From contig JAYULL010000130.1 in assembly GCA_043763625.1 (NCBI GenBank), forward strand, positions 1 to 35,385: a DNA stretch of 35,385 nucleotides, in the 5' to 3' direction. Shown piece after piece: positions 14,974-24,206 of the stretch. Every line of letters starts with the position of its first letter. The first letter of the stretch is position 1. The DNA is from Rubrolithibacter sp043763625. Lineage in GTDB: Bacteria > Bacteroidota > Bacteroidia > Sphingobacteriales > Sphingobacteriaceae. Below the pieces are notes generated by a model. That model was not told the DNA's origin and made no database searches. It worked only from the letters and a program-made list of their open reading frames with translations. The position numbers and the translations under genes were made by a program.

Positions 14974-17139
14974 CTATATTTTTACCCGCATCGCAAGGTT
15001 TACAACTCTTCCGTCAATCGGTGCCCATAAGTCTCTAAACGTCGGGTTGGCTCGAGTTCCGGTGTATAGGGCTTCGTATTTTGATTGCCTTACGTCGGTT
15101 AGATTCTCGCAGTTGAGCACAAAACTAAACCGCTCCCCAAATTTTCTTTCAACCATTCCGGCTAAAAACAGGTAGTTCTTTACCCTTACATTATCAACAA
15201 TGTATTGCGACGCAACAAAACTGCTTTCTGCTCCGAAACGCCATTTTCCTTCTATTGAGTAAGCAAGGGTAGTAGAAAATTTATCTTGCGGACTAAACGG
15301 TAAATAAACCTTTTTTTCGGTTTGGTTTTCACGTGCAATAGTATGATTATATCCGAGGTAGAATTCCAGAGTTTGATAACTCAACCGAAAATAGGTATCC
15401 GTTCCGAGAGAATTTATATAGTAAGCCGCATTTTCTAAAGAGATAGTTTCGTCGGGTAAAACGGTAGCTGTAATCGGATGATTAATGCGAGTGTAATAAA
15501 AGGCCTGATCAATATCTAAAGTAAAATTGCTGCCAAGCAAAACATGATAGTTTGCATCGATATTGGTGCCTATAGAACGCTCCGTCGAAAGCGTTTTCTT
15601 AAGGGGAAGAAGATGTTGAAGATTTCGGGTCAGAGTTTCGGAGGTGAAAAGTTCCGGGGTTTTATAACCCAAACCGCTGCTTAAGCGTACGGAAAAGGCC
15701 TCATTCGGTTTTAGCAAAAAGGCAATTCTCGGCAGAAAAAATGTGCCGTATTCGTTATGATGATCTACTCTTATTCCGGTTTCCAGTAAGAGCTTTGAGG
15801 TTAAGTGCCAATCGTCCTGAACAAAAACTCCTATTGTATGATACGTATAATCAGTAAACAAAACGGTGCCGGATTGCTTACGGAAATATTCGCCCTGATA
15901 ATTTGTTCCGACAACCAGTTCCCGGCTTTTCAGTTTCAATAAATTAGAAACTTCAAAATAGTTGGTGTATTGCAAACCTTTAAAAAGGATTCCGGGTTCG
16001 CTGCTTGTTTGCAAAAAGCTGCTTAAACTTCCCTTGGCGGTAAGCGTATTATTTTCGGTTGAGCGATTTTTATAATGAAAATCCAAGCTGTTTCGGTAAG
16101 ATTTATTTCGTTCAAAATATGCGGCACCGGTTCCGGTTGTAATTCCGTCAATATCTCCTCCAATTCGATTGTCTCCGGTGAACGAATAGCCGAAGTCTAC
16201 GCTCGACTTATCGCTTATATAATAAAATAACCGCGGATGAATAACTGTAGAATTCAATTTAGGGACATCTGAAAAATGATCGGCATTTACATCAACCGCA
16301 TTTTGAAGGGTTTGCTGGGCGAGAAACGTTAGGCCGAATCTGCCGAAACGCTGCGAGTAATAGCCGTTTATATTGTTCTCTTTGAGGGTAGAACGGTTAA
16401 GCGTAAAAGAAAGATCGCGGGTTTGCCCGGGAGTTTTGGAAATAAGGTTTATCATTCCGGCAATTGCACCGCCGCCGTAGAGGGTAGAAACAGAACCTTT
16501 AATAATTTCGACCTGTTTGAGGTCGAGAGGCGGTATCGAAAGAATGCCGAAATTGCCTGAAAACCCTTCGTAAAGCGGAAGCCCGTCGCGTAAAATTTGC
16601 GTGTACTTTCCGTCTAAACCTTCCATGCGTATAGTTGTATTTCCGGTTGTGGCCGAGGTTTGTTGAACATGTAAAACAGAAAGATCGCCGAGAATACTTG
16701 CGATGTTTGAAGGTTTTATCATGTTTTCTTCGCCCATTTCTTCCTGACCCAACACTTCAACTTTAACCGGAAGATTTTCGATACGGGAGTTAGTGCGGGT
16801 GGAAGAAATAATTACTTCTTCAAGTGTTTGTTCATCGGGGGCGAGACTGATCTTGTAAACGGAGTCCGGATTGTTAAGCGGAAAGCTTAACGAAAGGTTA
16901 AGCGGTTTGTAGCCTACATACGAAAACGTAATCGTTTGTCTTCCCGAAGGAATATTGCCAAACCTAATGAACCCTTGAGTGTCGCCGGTTGAATTTATAC
17001 CGGTATTTTTTACCACCGCCGAAACGCCTGCTAAAGTATCGCTACCTGAACCATTGAGGATGAGGGCATTAAACTTGTTTTGGGCTCGTGCTGAAAAGGA
17101 AACTTGGAGCAAAAGCAAGACAACAGCAAATTTTCTCAT
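14974..17139 (-). CDS. TonB-dependent outer-membrane receptor
   Basis: From the preferred ATG at 17139 (MRKFAVVLLLL, a clean signal peptide ending ARAQ) this is 721 aa; an in-frame ATG at 17160 adds seven residues and spoils the signal. Order: signal peptide, carboxypeptidase-regulatory-like domain (about 25-105), plug (about 115-230, with RMEGLDGKYTQILRDGLPLY and IEIIKGS-like VEIIKGSVSTLYGGGAIAG), then the beta-barrel ending in an aromatic-rich strand. It imports a ligand across the outer membrane using TonB. Its size and plug suit siderophore or cobalamin receptors better than the larger SusC type, and no SusD is nearby. It is divergent from a secreted esterase 53 bp away, so the pair may take up and hydrolyse the same ligand. 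The ligand is unknown. Confidence 0.9.
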   Translation of the reverse strand: MRKFAVVLLLLQVSFSARAQNKFNALILNGSGSDTLAGVSAVVKNTGINSTGDTQGFIRFGNIPSGRQTITFSYVGYKPLNLSLSFPLNNPDSVYKISLAPDEQTLEEVIISSTRTNSRIENLPVKVEVLGQEEMGEENMIKPSNIASILGDLSVLHVQQTSATTGNTTIRMEGLDGKYTQILRDGLPLYEGFSGNFGILSIPPLDLKQVEIIKGSVSTLYGGGAIAGMINLISKTPGQTRDLSFTLNRSTLKENNINGYYSQRFGRFGLTFLAQQTLQNAVDVNADHFSDVPKLNSTVIHPRLFYYISDKSSVDFGYSFTGDNRIGGDIDGITTGTGAAYFERNKSYRNSLDFHYKNRSTENNTLTAKGSLSSFLQTSSEPGILFKGLQYTNYFEVSNLLKLKSRELVVGTNYQGEYFRKQSGTVLFTDYTYHTIGVFVQDDWHLTSKLLLETGIRVDHHNEYGTFFLPRIAFLLKPNEAFSVRLSSGLGYKTPELFTSETLTRNLQHLLPLKKTLSTERSIGTNIDANYHVLLGSNFTLDIDQAFYYTRINHPITATVLPDETISLENAAYYINSLGTDTYFRLSYQTLEFYLGYNHTIARENQTEKKVYLPFSPQDKFSTTLAYSIEGKWRFGAESSFVASQYIVDNVRVKNYLFLAGMVERKFGERFSFVLNCENLTDVRQSKYEALYTGTRANPTFRDLWAPIDGRVVNLAMRVKI

Positions 17140-17192
17140 ACCGTAAATTTTGTAGTACATTTAATTAAATCAATTAACAACCTAATCATAAT

Positions 17193-18863
17193 ATGTCTGC
17201 TGAAAAATTTTTTTTCCTGCCTTTTTTATTTTTGCTGCAATCCACATTTGCTCAAATTGATAAGGGCGAAATTAAAGGTCCTTTTCCTTTTAAAAGTAAG
17301 ATTTATCCCGGCACAGAAAGAAGCTATTGGCTTTACATCCCCAAACAATATGCGGGAGATAAACCGGCTTGTTTAATGGTAGTGCAAGACGGCTTGGGTT
17401 GTGCCAAAGGTTGGCGTTTGCCGGAAGTTCTTGATTCGCTTATTGCGACTAAAGAAGTTCCGGTAATGATAGGTGTTTTTATAGAGCACGGAACAGTTTC
17501 GGCATCAAAACAAGATGCATTTCCGAGGTATAACAGAAGTTTTGAGTATGATGCTATGGGCGAAAAGTATTCAGATTTTTTGATGTATGAAATCTTACCG
17601 GAAGTAAGTAAGAACTATAACATCAGCACTAACCCGAACGACAGGTCTATTGCCGGAGCAAGTTCCGGAGCTATTTGTGCTTTTAATGTTGCTTGGGAAC
17701 GCCCGGATGCTTTTCGCCGTGTTTACAGTTCGATAGGTACGTATGTGGGATTACGCGGAGCCGATGAATTTTCTACCCTTGTTCGCAAAACGGAACCGAA
17801 ACCTCTGCGAGTTTTCTTGGAAGACGGCAATCACGACTTGAATATTTACGCCGGCGATTGGTGGATAGGTAATCAAGGAATGTTAACAGCCTTAACTTGG
17901 GCAGGATACGAGGTTAATCACAATTGGGGGGAAGGCGGGCATGAAAGTAAGCACACAGCGGTTATTATTGCGGATGCTTTAAAATGGCTCTGGAAAGATT
18001 ATCCGCAATCCGTCACAACGCATAAAGGAAATCATAAAATCAACCCGACAATTGAAGGCGAAGATTGGAAACCTGTAAACCATGGATTAGAGCCGCGAAA
18101 GCTGGCTGTTGATAAATCCGGGAACCTTTATTTTTCTGAAGGAAAGACAGTATATAAACTTGACGAAAACGGTAATGCAACTCCTTTTGTAGAACTTAAC
18201 GGCGGAGTTGGAGGAATAACTTTCGGCCCCGGAGACAAATTCTATGCTGGTGATTTAACCCACCATAAGATTGTTGAAGTTATCGGCAAAAACATTAAAA
18301 CCTTGGTAAAAAGGGTTGATGCTAATTATATTACTGCTAGTTCCAAAGGTTTATACTTTTCGCTTTTCGATAAATATCAAATAGGTTATTTCAATTTTTC
18401 GGAGAATAAAACATCGTATGTTACGCTTCCGAGGGCTCCTGCAAACCCAACGGGACTTGCCCTCAGCGCCGAACAAACCTTCTTAAACGTGGCATTAGAC
18501 AATCATGTTTTCGGATATTCTTTTGCTATTCAAGATGCCGGAACTTTAGCTTTCGGGCAAGATTATATTCATTATCATATCCCTTACGGGGAAGAAAGAG
18601 CGGATTCTCAAGGAATGACAGTCGATTCGGATAATTTGCTATACACGTCAACAAATTCCGGAATTCAAATCAGTGATCAATTAGGGCGGGTAAATTTTAT
18701 TCTTAAAAAACCGACGCCGGGCCATTCTGATATAAAACTTGCCGGGCCAAATTTTAAAACGCTATACGCTGTTTCATCAGGAAGGCTTTACAGCCGAAAA
18801 TTGTCGGCAAAAGGAGTTTTATCTTGGCAAGAACCGGTAAAACCCGAGAAGCCGGGTTTATAG
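17193..18863 (+). CDS. Secreted esterase (enterochelin-esterase-like) fused to SMP-30/gluconolactonase-like propeller
   Basis: This 556-aa protein has a signal peptide (about 1-20, ending TFAQ). Domain 1 (about 25-275) is an alpha/beta hydrolase of the Fes/esterase-D type: nucleophile S157 in GASSG, acid within EDGNHD (D211 or D215), and H250 in GGHESKH. Domain 2 (about 285-545) resembles the SMP-30/gluconolactonase six-bladed propeller, with repeated units such as LAVDKSGNLYFSEG, ITFGPGDKFYAGD and MTVDSDNLLYTSTNSG. It would cleave ester or lactone bonds outside the cytoplasm. It is divergent from a TonB receptor, suggesting a shared ligand such as an ester-linked siderophore or acylated saccharide. 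The second domain may be catalytic (metal-dependent lactonase) or merely structural. Confidence 0.82.
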   Translation: MSAEKFFFLPFLFLLQSTFAQIDKGEIKGPFPFKSKIYPGTERSYWLYIPKQYAGDKPACLMVVQDGLGCAKGWRLPEVLDSLIATKEVPVMIGVFIEHGTVSASKQDAFPRYNRSFEYDAMGEKYSDFLMYEILPEVSKNYNISTNPNDRSIAGASSGAICAFNVAWERPDAFRRVYSSIGTYVGLRGADEFSTLVRKTEPKPLRVFLEDGNHDLNIYAGDWWIGNQGMLTALTWAGYEVNHNWGEGGHESKHTAVIIADALKWLWKDYPQSVTTHKGNHKINPTIEGEDWKPVNHGLEPRKLAVDKSGNLYFSEGKTVYKLDENGNATPFVELNGGVGGITFGPGDKFYAGDLTHHKIVEVIGKNIKTLVKRVDANYITASSKGLYFSLFDKYQIGYFNFSENKTSYVTLPRAPANPTGLALSAEQTFLNVALDNHVFGYSFAIQDAGTLAFGQDYIHYHIPYGEERADSQGMTVDSDNLLYTSTNSGIQISDQLGRVNFILKKPTPGHSDIKLAGPNFKTLYAVSSGRLYSRKLSAKGVLSWQEPVKPEKPGL

Positions 18864-18881
18864 ATATTAAGTAATCAGAAT

Positions 18882-19577
18882 CTAATACAGCCCTTCGGAA
18901 CCGAAAGTGTATTTCAGGCCTATTGTTGCCATGCCGAGCATATCCGGAGAATTGTTTTCAAATTTCCACTTAGGGTCGTTATATCCGTCAATGTTTTCGC
19001 CGAAGGTAATGTTGAAAGAATAGTTAACAGAAAAAGTAAAGCGGGTGTATCCCCAATAATCGGGGGGTAGATCAATATTAATACCCACCAGAGCCGGAAC
19101 TAAGAGACTAACGCTTTTGTTCTTTCCGGGAAAAGTATAAAGCGAGCCGTCGGGATTGATTTTGGTTCGAACTATTTGATTTTGAGTTGCGGTTACAACG
19201 CCCACACCTGTCCCTACATAAATTCCCTTAATCTTGTGCAAAATATCGCTGAACTCCGTATTTACAATTTGACCCAGCTGCATCTTGGCATTAATGGCAA
19301 CAGAAGTATAGCTGTTTTTAAAAAATCTTTTATCACCGATGAGACTGTCGCCGGCGGAGATAGAACCGTAATGAATATCTACTCCGGCCGAAGAGAAAGG
19401 TGTTACGTTATAGTCAAACAAAAGTTGATATGTGGGCAGAATACGGCTCTTATTAAGGTCGCCGTAGTAACTGTTTGTTCCTACGCCTAAGCCCAGAGTT
19501 AACCTGTAATAGTTAGATTGAGAGTACGAAACCCTGCTTAAAACCAAAACAAGAAACAATAAAACTATCTTTTTCAA
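18882..19577 (-). CDS. Outer-membrane beta-barrel protein of unknown function
   Basis: This 231-aa protein has a signal peptide (MKKIVLLFLVLVLSRVSYSQ). Alternating aromatic and glycine-rich strands (GLGVGTNSYYGDLN, LLFDYNVTPFSSAGVDIHYG, MATIGLKYTFG) are typical of small eight-stranded barrels. The phrase NSYYGDL resembles a family of Bacteroidota outer-membrane proteins often called DUF6089-like. It converges on the esterase gene, with 18 bp between stops, and diverges from pepT. No functional partner is evident. The barrel and exported location are well supported; the role is unknown. Confidence 0.8.
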   Translation of the reverse strand: MKKIVLLFLVLVLSRVSYSQSNYYRLTLGLGVGTNSYYGDLNKSRILPTYQLLFDYNVTPFSSAGVDIHYGSISAGDSLIGDKRFFKNSYTSVAINAKMQLGQIVNTEFSDILHKIKGIYVGTGVGVVTATQNQIVRTKINPDGSLYTFPGKNKSVSLLVPALVGINIDLPPDYWGYTRFTFSVNYSFNITFGENIDGYNDPKWKFENNSPDMLGMATIGLKYTFGSEGLY

Positions 19578-19654
19578 TCTATCGAAGTATTGCGGCAGCG
19601 TAATAAATTACAAGTAATATTTATTAACTTGATAATCCATTTCCGATTAAGTGT

Positions 19655-20926
19655 ATGGTATACGACCAACCCGATAATATGTTTCTTAATTACCGTTTTA
19701 CGTGTGCAGAGCGATTTCTAAAATATGTAACAATTGATACCCGGTCTGATCCTTATTCAGAAACCTTCCCCTCTACCGAAAAACAGAAAAATTTAGGTAA
19801 ACTGGTGGTAGCAGAACTTTTAGCAATGGGAGTTGAAGATGCGGAGTTAAGCGAGTTCGGCTATGTTTATGGCACCATTCCGGCAAACACCTCTAAACAG
19901 GTTCCGGTTATTTGTTTTTGTTCGCACATGGATACTTCTCCTGATTGCAGCGGCGAAAATGTAAAGCCGCTGATTCATAGAAATTATAGCGGTGCTGATA
20001 TTATTTTGCCTGATGATCTTACACAGATAATTAGGCTTGCCGACCATCCCAACCTCAAGGAACAGTTAGGGAACAATATTATCACTGCAAGCGGAACAAC
20101 TCTTTTAGGAGCCGATAATAAAGCCGGCATAGCCGAGATTATGGATGCAGTACATTTCTTTACCGGGAGACCCGAAATAAAACATGGCGAAATAAAAATT
20201 TTGTTTACTCCGGATGAAGAGATAGGAAGGGGAGTTGATAAGGTGGATTTAAAAAAGCTCGGAGCCCAATTTGCCTACACGGTAGATGGTGAAGCAAGAG
20301 GAACAGTAGAAAATGAGACATTTAGCGCAGATGCCGCTATTTTAAAAATAAAAGGTGTGAGCGCCCATCCCGGATTTGCAAAAGGTAAAATGGAAAGCGC
20401 AATAAAAATTGCTGCTGAAATAGTATCGTTTTTACCGAAGGAAAAGCTGTCGCCGGAAAGTACCGAAGGCAAAGAAGGCTTTATACATCCGGTAGCCATA
20501 ACCGGCAGCGTTGAAGAAGCAACCGTTGAATTTATTGTCCGAGATTTTGACGAAGGTGAACTAAAAAATCACGCAAGAATAATAGAACTGATCGCAGAAG
20601 AGGTGTTGGAGAAATATCCTGATTCGACCTACTCGCTTCATCGTAAAGAACAATACCGAAACATGAAGCAGGTTCTAGACAAGTATCCTCAGGTAATTGA
20701 ATATGCTGAAAAGGCTGTCGCGAAAGCAGGTTTAAAACCTAAACTTCAAAGCATTCGCGGAGGAACAGACGGGGCAAGACTTTCGTTTATGGGCCTTCCT
20801 TGCCCGAATATTTTTGCGGGTGAGCATGCTTTTCACAGTAAACATGAGTGGGTTTCGATACAGGACATGCAAAAGGCGGTAGAAACAATTGTACACTTGG
20901 CTTGCATTTGGCACGATGAAAGTTGA
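19655..20926 (+). CDS. pepT: Peptidase T (tripeptide aminopeptidase, M20B)
   Basis: This 423-aa zinc metallopeptidase closely matches E. coli PepT in motif order. H91 is in SHMDTSPDCSG, D154 in LLGADNKAGIAEIM, and the catalytic/ligand glutamates in TPDEEIGRG (188-189). Further blocks are YTVDGE, HPGFAKG, IRGGTDGARLSFMGLPCPN and the C-terminal H in FHSKHEW. It removes N-terminal residues from tripeptides in the cytoplasm. Start: ATG 19655 is used here, but ATG 19679 (MFLNYRFTCAERFLKY) aligns better with the short N terminus of PepT and could be the true start. It stands alone, 77 bp from a divergent outer-membrane gene. Function is well supported. Confidence 0.95.
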   Translation: MVYDQPDNMFLNYRFTCAERFLKYVTIDTRSDPYSETFPSTEKQKNLGKLVVAELLAMGVEDAELSEFGYVYGTIPANTSKQVPVICFCSHMDTSPDCSGENVKPLIHRNYSGADIILPDDLTQIIRLADHPNLKEQLGNNIITASGTTLLGADNKAGIAEIMDAVHFFTGRPEIKHGEIKILFTPDEEIGRGVDKVDLKKLGAQFAYTVDGEARGTVENETFSADAAILKIKGVSAHPGFAKGKMESAIKIAAEIVSFLPKEKLSPESTEGKEGFIHPVAITGSVEEATVEFIVRDFDEGELKNHARIIELIAEEVLEKYPDSTYSLHRKEQYRNMKQVLDKYPQVIEYAEKAVAKAGLKPKLQSIRGGTDGARLSFMGLPCPNIFAGEHAFHSKHEWVSIQDMQKAVETIVHLACIWHDES

Positions 20927-21106
20927 GCTGAAGAAGTTAAAAGTTAAAAGTAAAAAGTTAAAGGGTTGAAAGTGAAGTATCTCGAACGAGAGTTAACCAA
21001 TAAACCTATTAAACTCCTAAACCCGTAACTCCCTAAACCAAATACCCTGCAACCATAACCCAATTACCATTAAACTTTTGAAATTAAACCAAGTCAACTA
21101 ACGTAT

Positions 21107-21865
21107 ATGAAAAAACCACTATTTTTTCTTCTTCTGATCGCCTTTGCAGGAAACTTAAATGCCCAAAAAAAAGGGGAAGTAAATCAAAATGAATATTTAG
21201 TCAACAATATAAATATAGACGGCAAGTTAACCGAGTGGAACGATTCACTGAAAAATTTCCGGCCCCAAGCCAAATTATCTTACGTTGTCGCCAACAATGA
21301 TTCCGTTCTCTTTCTGGCAGTTAAAATTTCAGATCCTACCGCCATTAGAAAGTTATTAATCCACGGCTTCACTTTCATGATTAATAAAGAAGCAAAGAAA
21401 AAACAAGGACCTGCAGTTATATTTCCTTATGTAGATAAAACCGACTTTGGCGCAAACAGGCTGCGTCCGACAGGCACACCGGTGAAAATGAATCAGCAAG
21501 TATTAGCTCAGGTTAAAGGAGTTGTTACAAGAGGATTTAAAACCATTATCGACGGAAACGTATCTCTGCAAAACGAGTACGGGATAAAGGCAGCTTCTTC
21601 AATTGATGATAAAAATGTTTTCCGGTATGAACTTGCAATCCCGCTTGAGCACTTGGAACTCGACAAAGATTCTAAAAACACTTTGGCTTATCAGTTTAGG
21701 ATTAACGGTATCGAAAGAACGGTAATTCAACGAGGTATCGGCAGCAGGTTGGGCAGCTACGGCTACGGCCCGTACGGCGGCTATCCTTACGGTAGTGATA
21801 CGTATGCCCGAACTATTTCTGAAGCTGTAGAGTTTTGGGAGAAATACTCCTTGGCAACCAAGTAA
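21107..21865 (+). CDS. Exported CBM9/DOMON-like beta-sandwich protein
   Basis: This 252-aa protein has a signal peptide (about 1-19, ending NLNAQ). It then carries NINIDGKLTEWND and VANNDSVLFLAVKISD, the opening pattern of carbohydrate-binding family 9 and DOMON-like sandwiches (DGKLxEW, strand, LFLAVKVSD). A Gly/Tyr-rich stretch (about 216-234, SYGYGPYGGYPYGS) lies near the C terminus and is low complexity. It is probably a periplasmic or surface protein that binds a ligand or stabilises a partner. It lies 48 bp before aat on the same strand. I see no catalytic motif. The fold call is tentative and the function unknown. Confidence 0.65.
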   Translation: MKKPLFFLLLIAFAGNLNAQKKGEVNQNEYLVNNINIDGKLTEWNDSLKNFRPQAKLSYVVANNDSVLFLAVKISDPTAIRKLLIHGFTFMINKEAKKKQGPAVIFPYVDKTDFGANRLRPTGTPVKMNQQVLAQVKGVVTRGFKTIIDGNVSLQNEYGIKAASSIDDKNVFRYELAIPLEHLELDKDSKNTLAYQFRINGIERTVIQRGIGSRLGSYGYGPYGGYPYGSDTYARTISEAVEFWEKYSLATK

Positions 21866-21913
21866 TACGATAAATCGGGCTTCCGTTAAGAAAGCTCTCT
21901 TGTTTTTATATCC

Positions 21914-22543
21914 GTGATCTTTCGACTTCATCCTACGCAAATTATTTTTCCTGCTCCTAAACTTGCAGAAGAAGACGGGCTTTTAGCTGTAGGAGGAGAT
22001 TTATCACCGGAAAGATTAATGCTTGCTTACCGAAACGGAATATTTCCGTGGTATTCAGAAGAAACTCCCATTCTTTGGTATTCCCCGCATTTGCGTTTTG
22101 TTTTATTTCCTCATAAAATAAGGATAAGTAAGAGTATGCACCAAGTTTTAAGGTCCGGAAAGTTCACGGTTACCCGGAACAAGGCCTTCGCCGAAGTGAT
22201 CAAGGCCTGCGCAACTTCTCCTCGAAAAGACCAACCGGGAACATGGATTACTGCCGAAATGCAAAAAGCTTATATAACATTGCACCGGTTAGGACTTGCT
22301 CATTCTGTTGAAGTTTGGGAGGGCGAAAGCTTGGCCGGCGGATTGTATGGTGTTGAAACCGGTAGCGTATTTTGCGGCGAAAGCATGTTCAGCAAAGTAA
22401 CTAATGCAAGCAAAATAGCTTTAATTTGGCTCGCTCAAACCCTGAAATATGAACTTATAGATTGCCAATTAGAAAGTGAACATTTAAGCCGGTTAGGAGC
22501 CGAAACCATTAGCAGAGGAGAGTATTTAAAGTATCTCGAATAG
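21914..22543 (+). CDS. aat: Leucyl/phenylalanyl-tRNA-protein transferase
   Basis: This 209-aa protein has the typical Aat order: FPAPKLAEEDGLLAVGGDLSP, YRNGIFPWYSEETPILWYSP, ISKSMHQVLR, GTWITAEMQKAY, HSVEVWEGESLAGGLYGV and FCGESMFS. The enzyme moves Leu or Phe from tRNA to proteins with an N-terminal Arg or Lys, marking them for ClpAP/ClpS degradation (N-degron pathway, cytoplasm). The start is GTG at 21914, giving MIFRLHPTQIIFP, which matches the family's usual N terminus; no ATG fits. The length is slightly below the E. coli enzyme (234 aa) but complete. No operon partner is evident. Confidence 0.96.
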   Translation: MIFRLHPTQIIFPAPKLAEEDGLLAVGGDLSPERLMLAYRNGIFPWYSEETPILWYSPHLRFVLFPHKIRISKSMHQVLRSGKFTVTRNKAFAEVIKACATSPRKDQPGTWITAEMQKAYITLHRLGLAHSVEVWEGESLAGGLYGVETGSVFCGESMFSKVTNASKIALIWLAQTLKYELIDCQLESEHLSRLGAETISRGEYLKYLE

Positions 22544-22658
22544 TATGAAGGCAAGCAAGACAAGTTACGATTGTACAACTAATTTTTAATTCTAGTTTTA
22601 TACTCTTAAGTCTTTATTAACTTTAAATGATATTTTAATTTTTTAATTTTTACGGTGT

Positions 22659-23021
22659 ATGAAGAAAAGGATACTCGTTGTAGAAAAAGATAGGGCCATT
22701 CAGGAAATTCTTGACTACATTCTTAGTGAAGAAGGTTTTACGGTAAAAACATTAGGAAGTATAGAGTATATTTTAGAGGAAATAATTAATTATAGGCCCC
22801 ACGCTATTCTTTTGGATATTATTTTACCCGGTGTAGAAGGGATAGAGGTATGCAAATCAATAAAGACCTCTTCCAATACTAAACACATTCCGGTTATCGT
22901 AATATCAACAAATCCCCAAGTAACGGCGACCATAAAAGAGGTTTGTGCAGACGAGGTAATATCCAAACCTTTTGATTTAGACGATTTAATCTCTGTTATA
23001 AAAGAACAGGTAGCTGCCTAA
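22659..23021 (+). CDS. Single-domain response regulator (receiver only)
   Basis: This 120-aa protein is a lone receiver domain, with no output domain. The phosphoacceptor is D53 in LLDIILPG, with S83/T84 in VISTN and K103 in SKPFD. The acidic pair near the N terminus, usually DD or ED, reads E9-K10-D11 (VVEKDRA), so the second acidic position is a lysine and D11 may substitute for Mg2+ binding. It is presumably a phosphorelay shuttle or CheY-like effector. No kinase is adjacent; the hybrid kinase at the window start is over 21 kb away. An AT-rich 115-bp leader precedes it. Confidence 0.9.
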   Translation: MKKRILVVEKDRAIQEILDYILSEEGFTVKTLGSIEYILEEIINYRPHAILLDIILPGVEGIEVCKSIKTSSNTKHIPVIVISTNPQVTATIKEVCADEVISKPFDLDDLISVIKEQVAA

Positions 23022-23333
23022 AAGCCGAATTTTAAACGCAGCTTCTCGAATTCTCTTTTCTTTTTAAATTGACATTCCTAACGATCGTCCGCGTCACGGC
23101 TAATTTACGTCTCGAAAATTCCATCAGGAGAACAAAGACTGCCAAAAACACTATGAGTTGGCTGTTAGTCCGGCACCTAAGATTTTAGCCGAGGTTTAGT
23201 CCCATTTGCATTAAGTGAATTAAGGTTGCCTGTTCATTCTCCGACCTTATGTAGCCAAGACGTAAAAATCATGCCCGCCTGTTTTAAATCCAAACAAAAT
23301 GCGGCAATTTGGGTCAACTAAAAAAAGTATTCT
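23022..23333. other. Intergenic spacer, nothing recognised
   Basis: This 312-bp spacer lies between the response regulator and the SDR gene. I see no ORF with coding character, RNA gene or convincing hairpin. It presumably holds the SDR promoter, but no clear TAnnTTTG element was found. Confidence 0.3.
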
Positions 23334-24050
23334 ATGGAATCGTTAAAAGACAAAGTAGCGCTGATTACCGGTGCCGGTAAAGGAATCGGAAAAGCTATTG
23401 CTATAGCTCTCGCAAAAGAAGGTGTAAACGTGGCACTGCTTGCCCGTACAGAAGCCGATGTTAAAGCGGTAGCAGACGAAGCTAAGGCATTAGGTGTTAT
23501 AGCATGTTATGCTTGCGCTGATGTAAGCAATAGGGTTCAGGTAGAAGCTGCGGTAAGCAAGTTACAAGCAGAGTTAGGCAATGTGGACATCCTCATTAAT
23601 AACGCCGGCACCGGTACTTTTGGTAGGTTTTTGGAATTGGAGCCCGAAGTCTGGGAAAATCAGGTAAAGGTTAACCTTTTCGGTGTCTATTATACAACCC
23701 GTGCTGTACTGGGGCAAATGATCGAAAGGCAGACAGGAGATATTGTAAACATCTCTTCTACAGCCGGTAAAACCGGATCCGCTATAACCAGTGCATACAG
23801 TGCATCTAAATTCGGTGTTTTCGGATTATCCGAAAGTTTAATGCAAGAGGTTAGGAAACACAACATACGGGTTACCGCCCTTGCCCCCAGCACCGTGCTT
23901 ACCGACTTGGCCTACAGTGCAGACTTGATTAAAGGAGACCCGGAAAAGGTAATGCACCCGGAAGACTTTGCAGAGTTTATCATAGCGCATTTGAAACTTA
24001 ACCGACGTGTGTTTGTGAAGGAGGCAAGTTTGTTTTCAACTAATCCGTAG
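23334..24050 (+). CDS. Short-chain dehydrogenase/reductase (FabG-like 3-oxoacyl reductase family)
   Basis: This 238-aa classical SDR has cofactor motif TGAGKGIG (12-19) and NNAG (89-92). The catalytic residues are S141/S142 (NISSTAG), Y155 and K159 in SAYSASKFG. The arginine near position 38 (LLART) suggests NADPH preference. It reduces a carbonyl or oxidises an alcohol in the cytoplasm. Length and motifs fit the FabG-like group, but it is not in a fatty-acid operon and the substrate is unknown. A second, decayed copy of its GLSESLMQEVRK segment exists at 26011-26100. Confidence 0.92.
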   Translation: MESLKDKVALITGAGKGIGKAIAIALAKEGVNVALLARTEADVKAVADEAKALGVIACYACADVSNRVQVEAAVSKLQAELGNVDILINNAGTGTFGRFLELEPEVWENQVKVNLFGVYYTTRAVLGQMIERQTGDIVNISSTAGKTGSAITSAYSASKFGVFGLSESLMQEVRKHNIRVTALAPSTVLTDLAYSADLIKGDPEKVMHPEDFAEFIIAHLKLNRRVFVKEASLFSTNP

Positions 24051-24093
24051 AGGTTTTTCTTCGATCCCCGTACTTGTGAATCGAGACCCCTCG

Positions 24094-24127
24094 AACGCCC
24101 CGATTCGTGTCTCACTTATGGGGCGTT
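24094..24127 (+). terminator. Possible transcription terminator or regulatory hairpin after the SDR gene
   Basis: AACGCCCC (24094-24101) and GGGGCGTT (24120-24127) form a perfect 8-bp GC-rich stem with an 18-base loop, 44 bp after the SDR stop. A second overlapping pairing (GAATCG with CGATTC) is possible. A T-rich stretch (TTGTTTTCG) follows about 13 bp later rather than directly, so it is a weak terminator at best. Confidence 0.35.
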
Positions 24128-24206
24128 GACATTCTTCGCCTTGTTTTCGTAAATTTAACTTTCCCGAACGGTGAATTATAGTGCTTTATGAATTAATTCT
24201 ACGAAT

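Noticed and set aside
17193..18863. SMP-30-like domain as the missing apionolactonase
   Set aside because: The protein is exported and paired with a TonB receptor 7 kb away, on the far side of the island border, whereas the lactone would form in the cytoplasm.
20930..20970. Tandem-like AAGTTAAAAGTTAAAAGTAAAAAG run after pepT
   Set aside because: It is a short low-complexity AT-rich stretch without regular unit conservation; not a CRISPR or meaningful repeat array.
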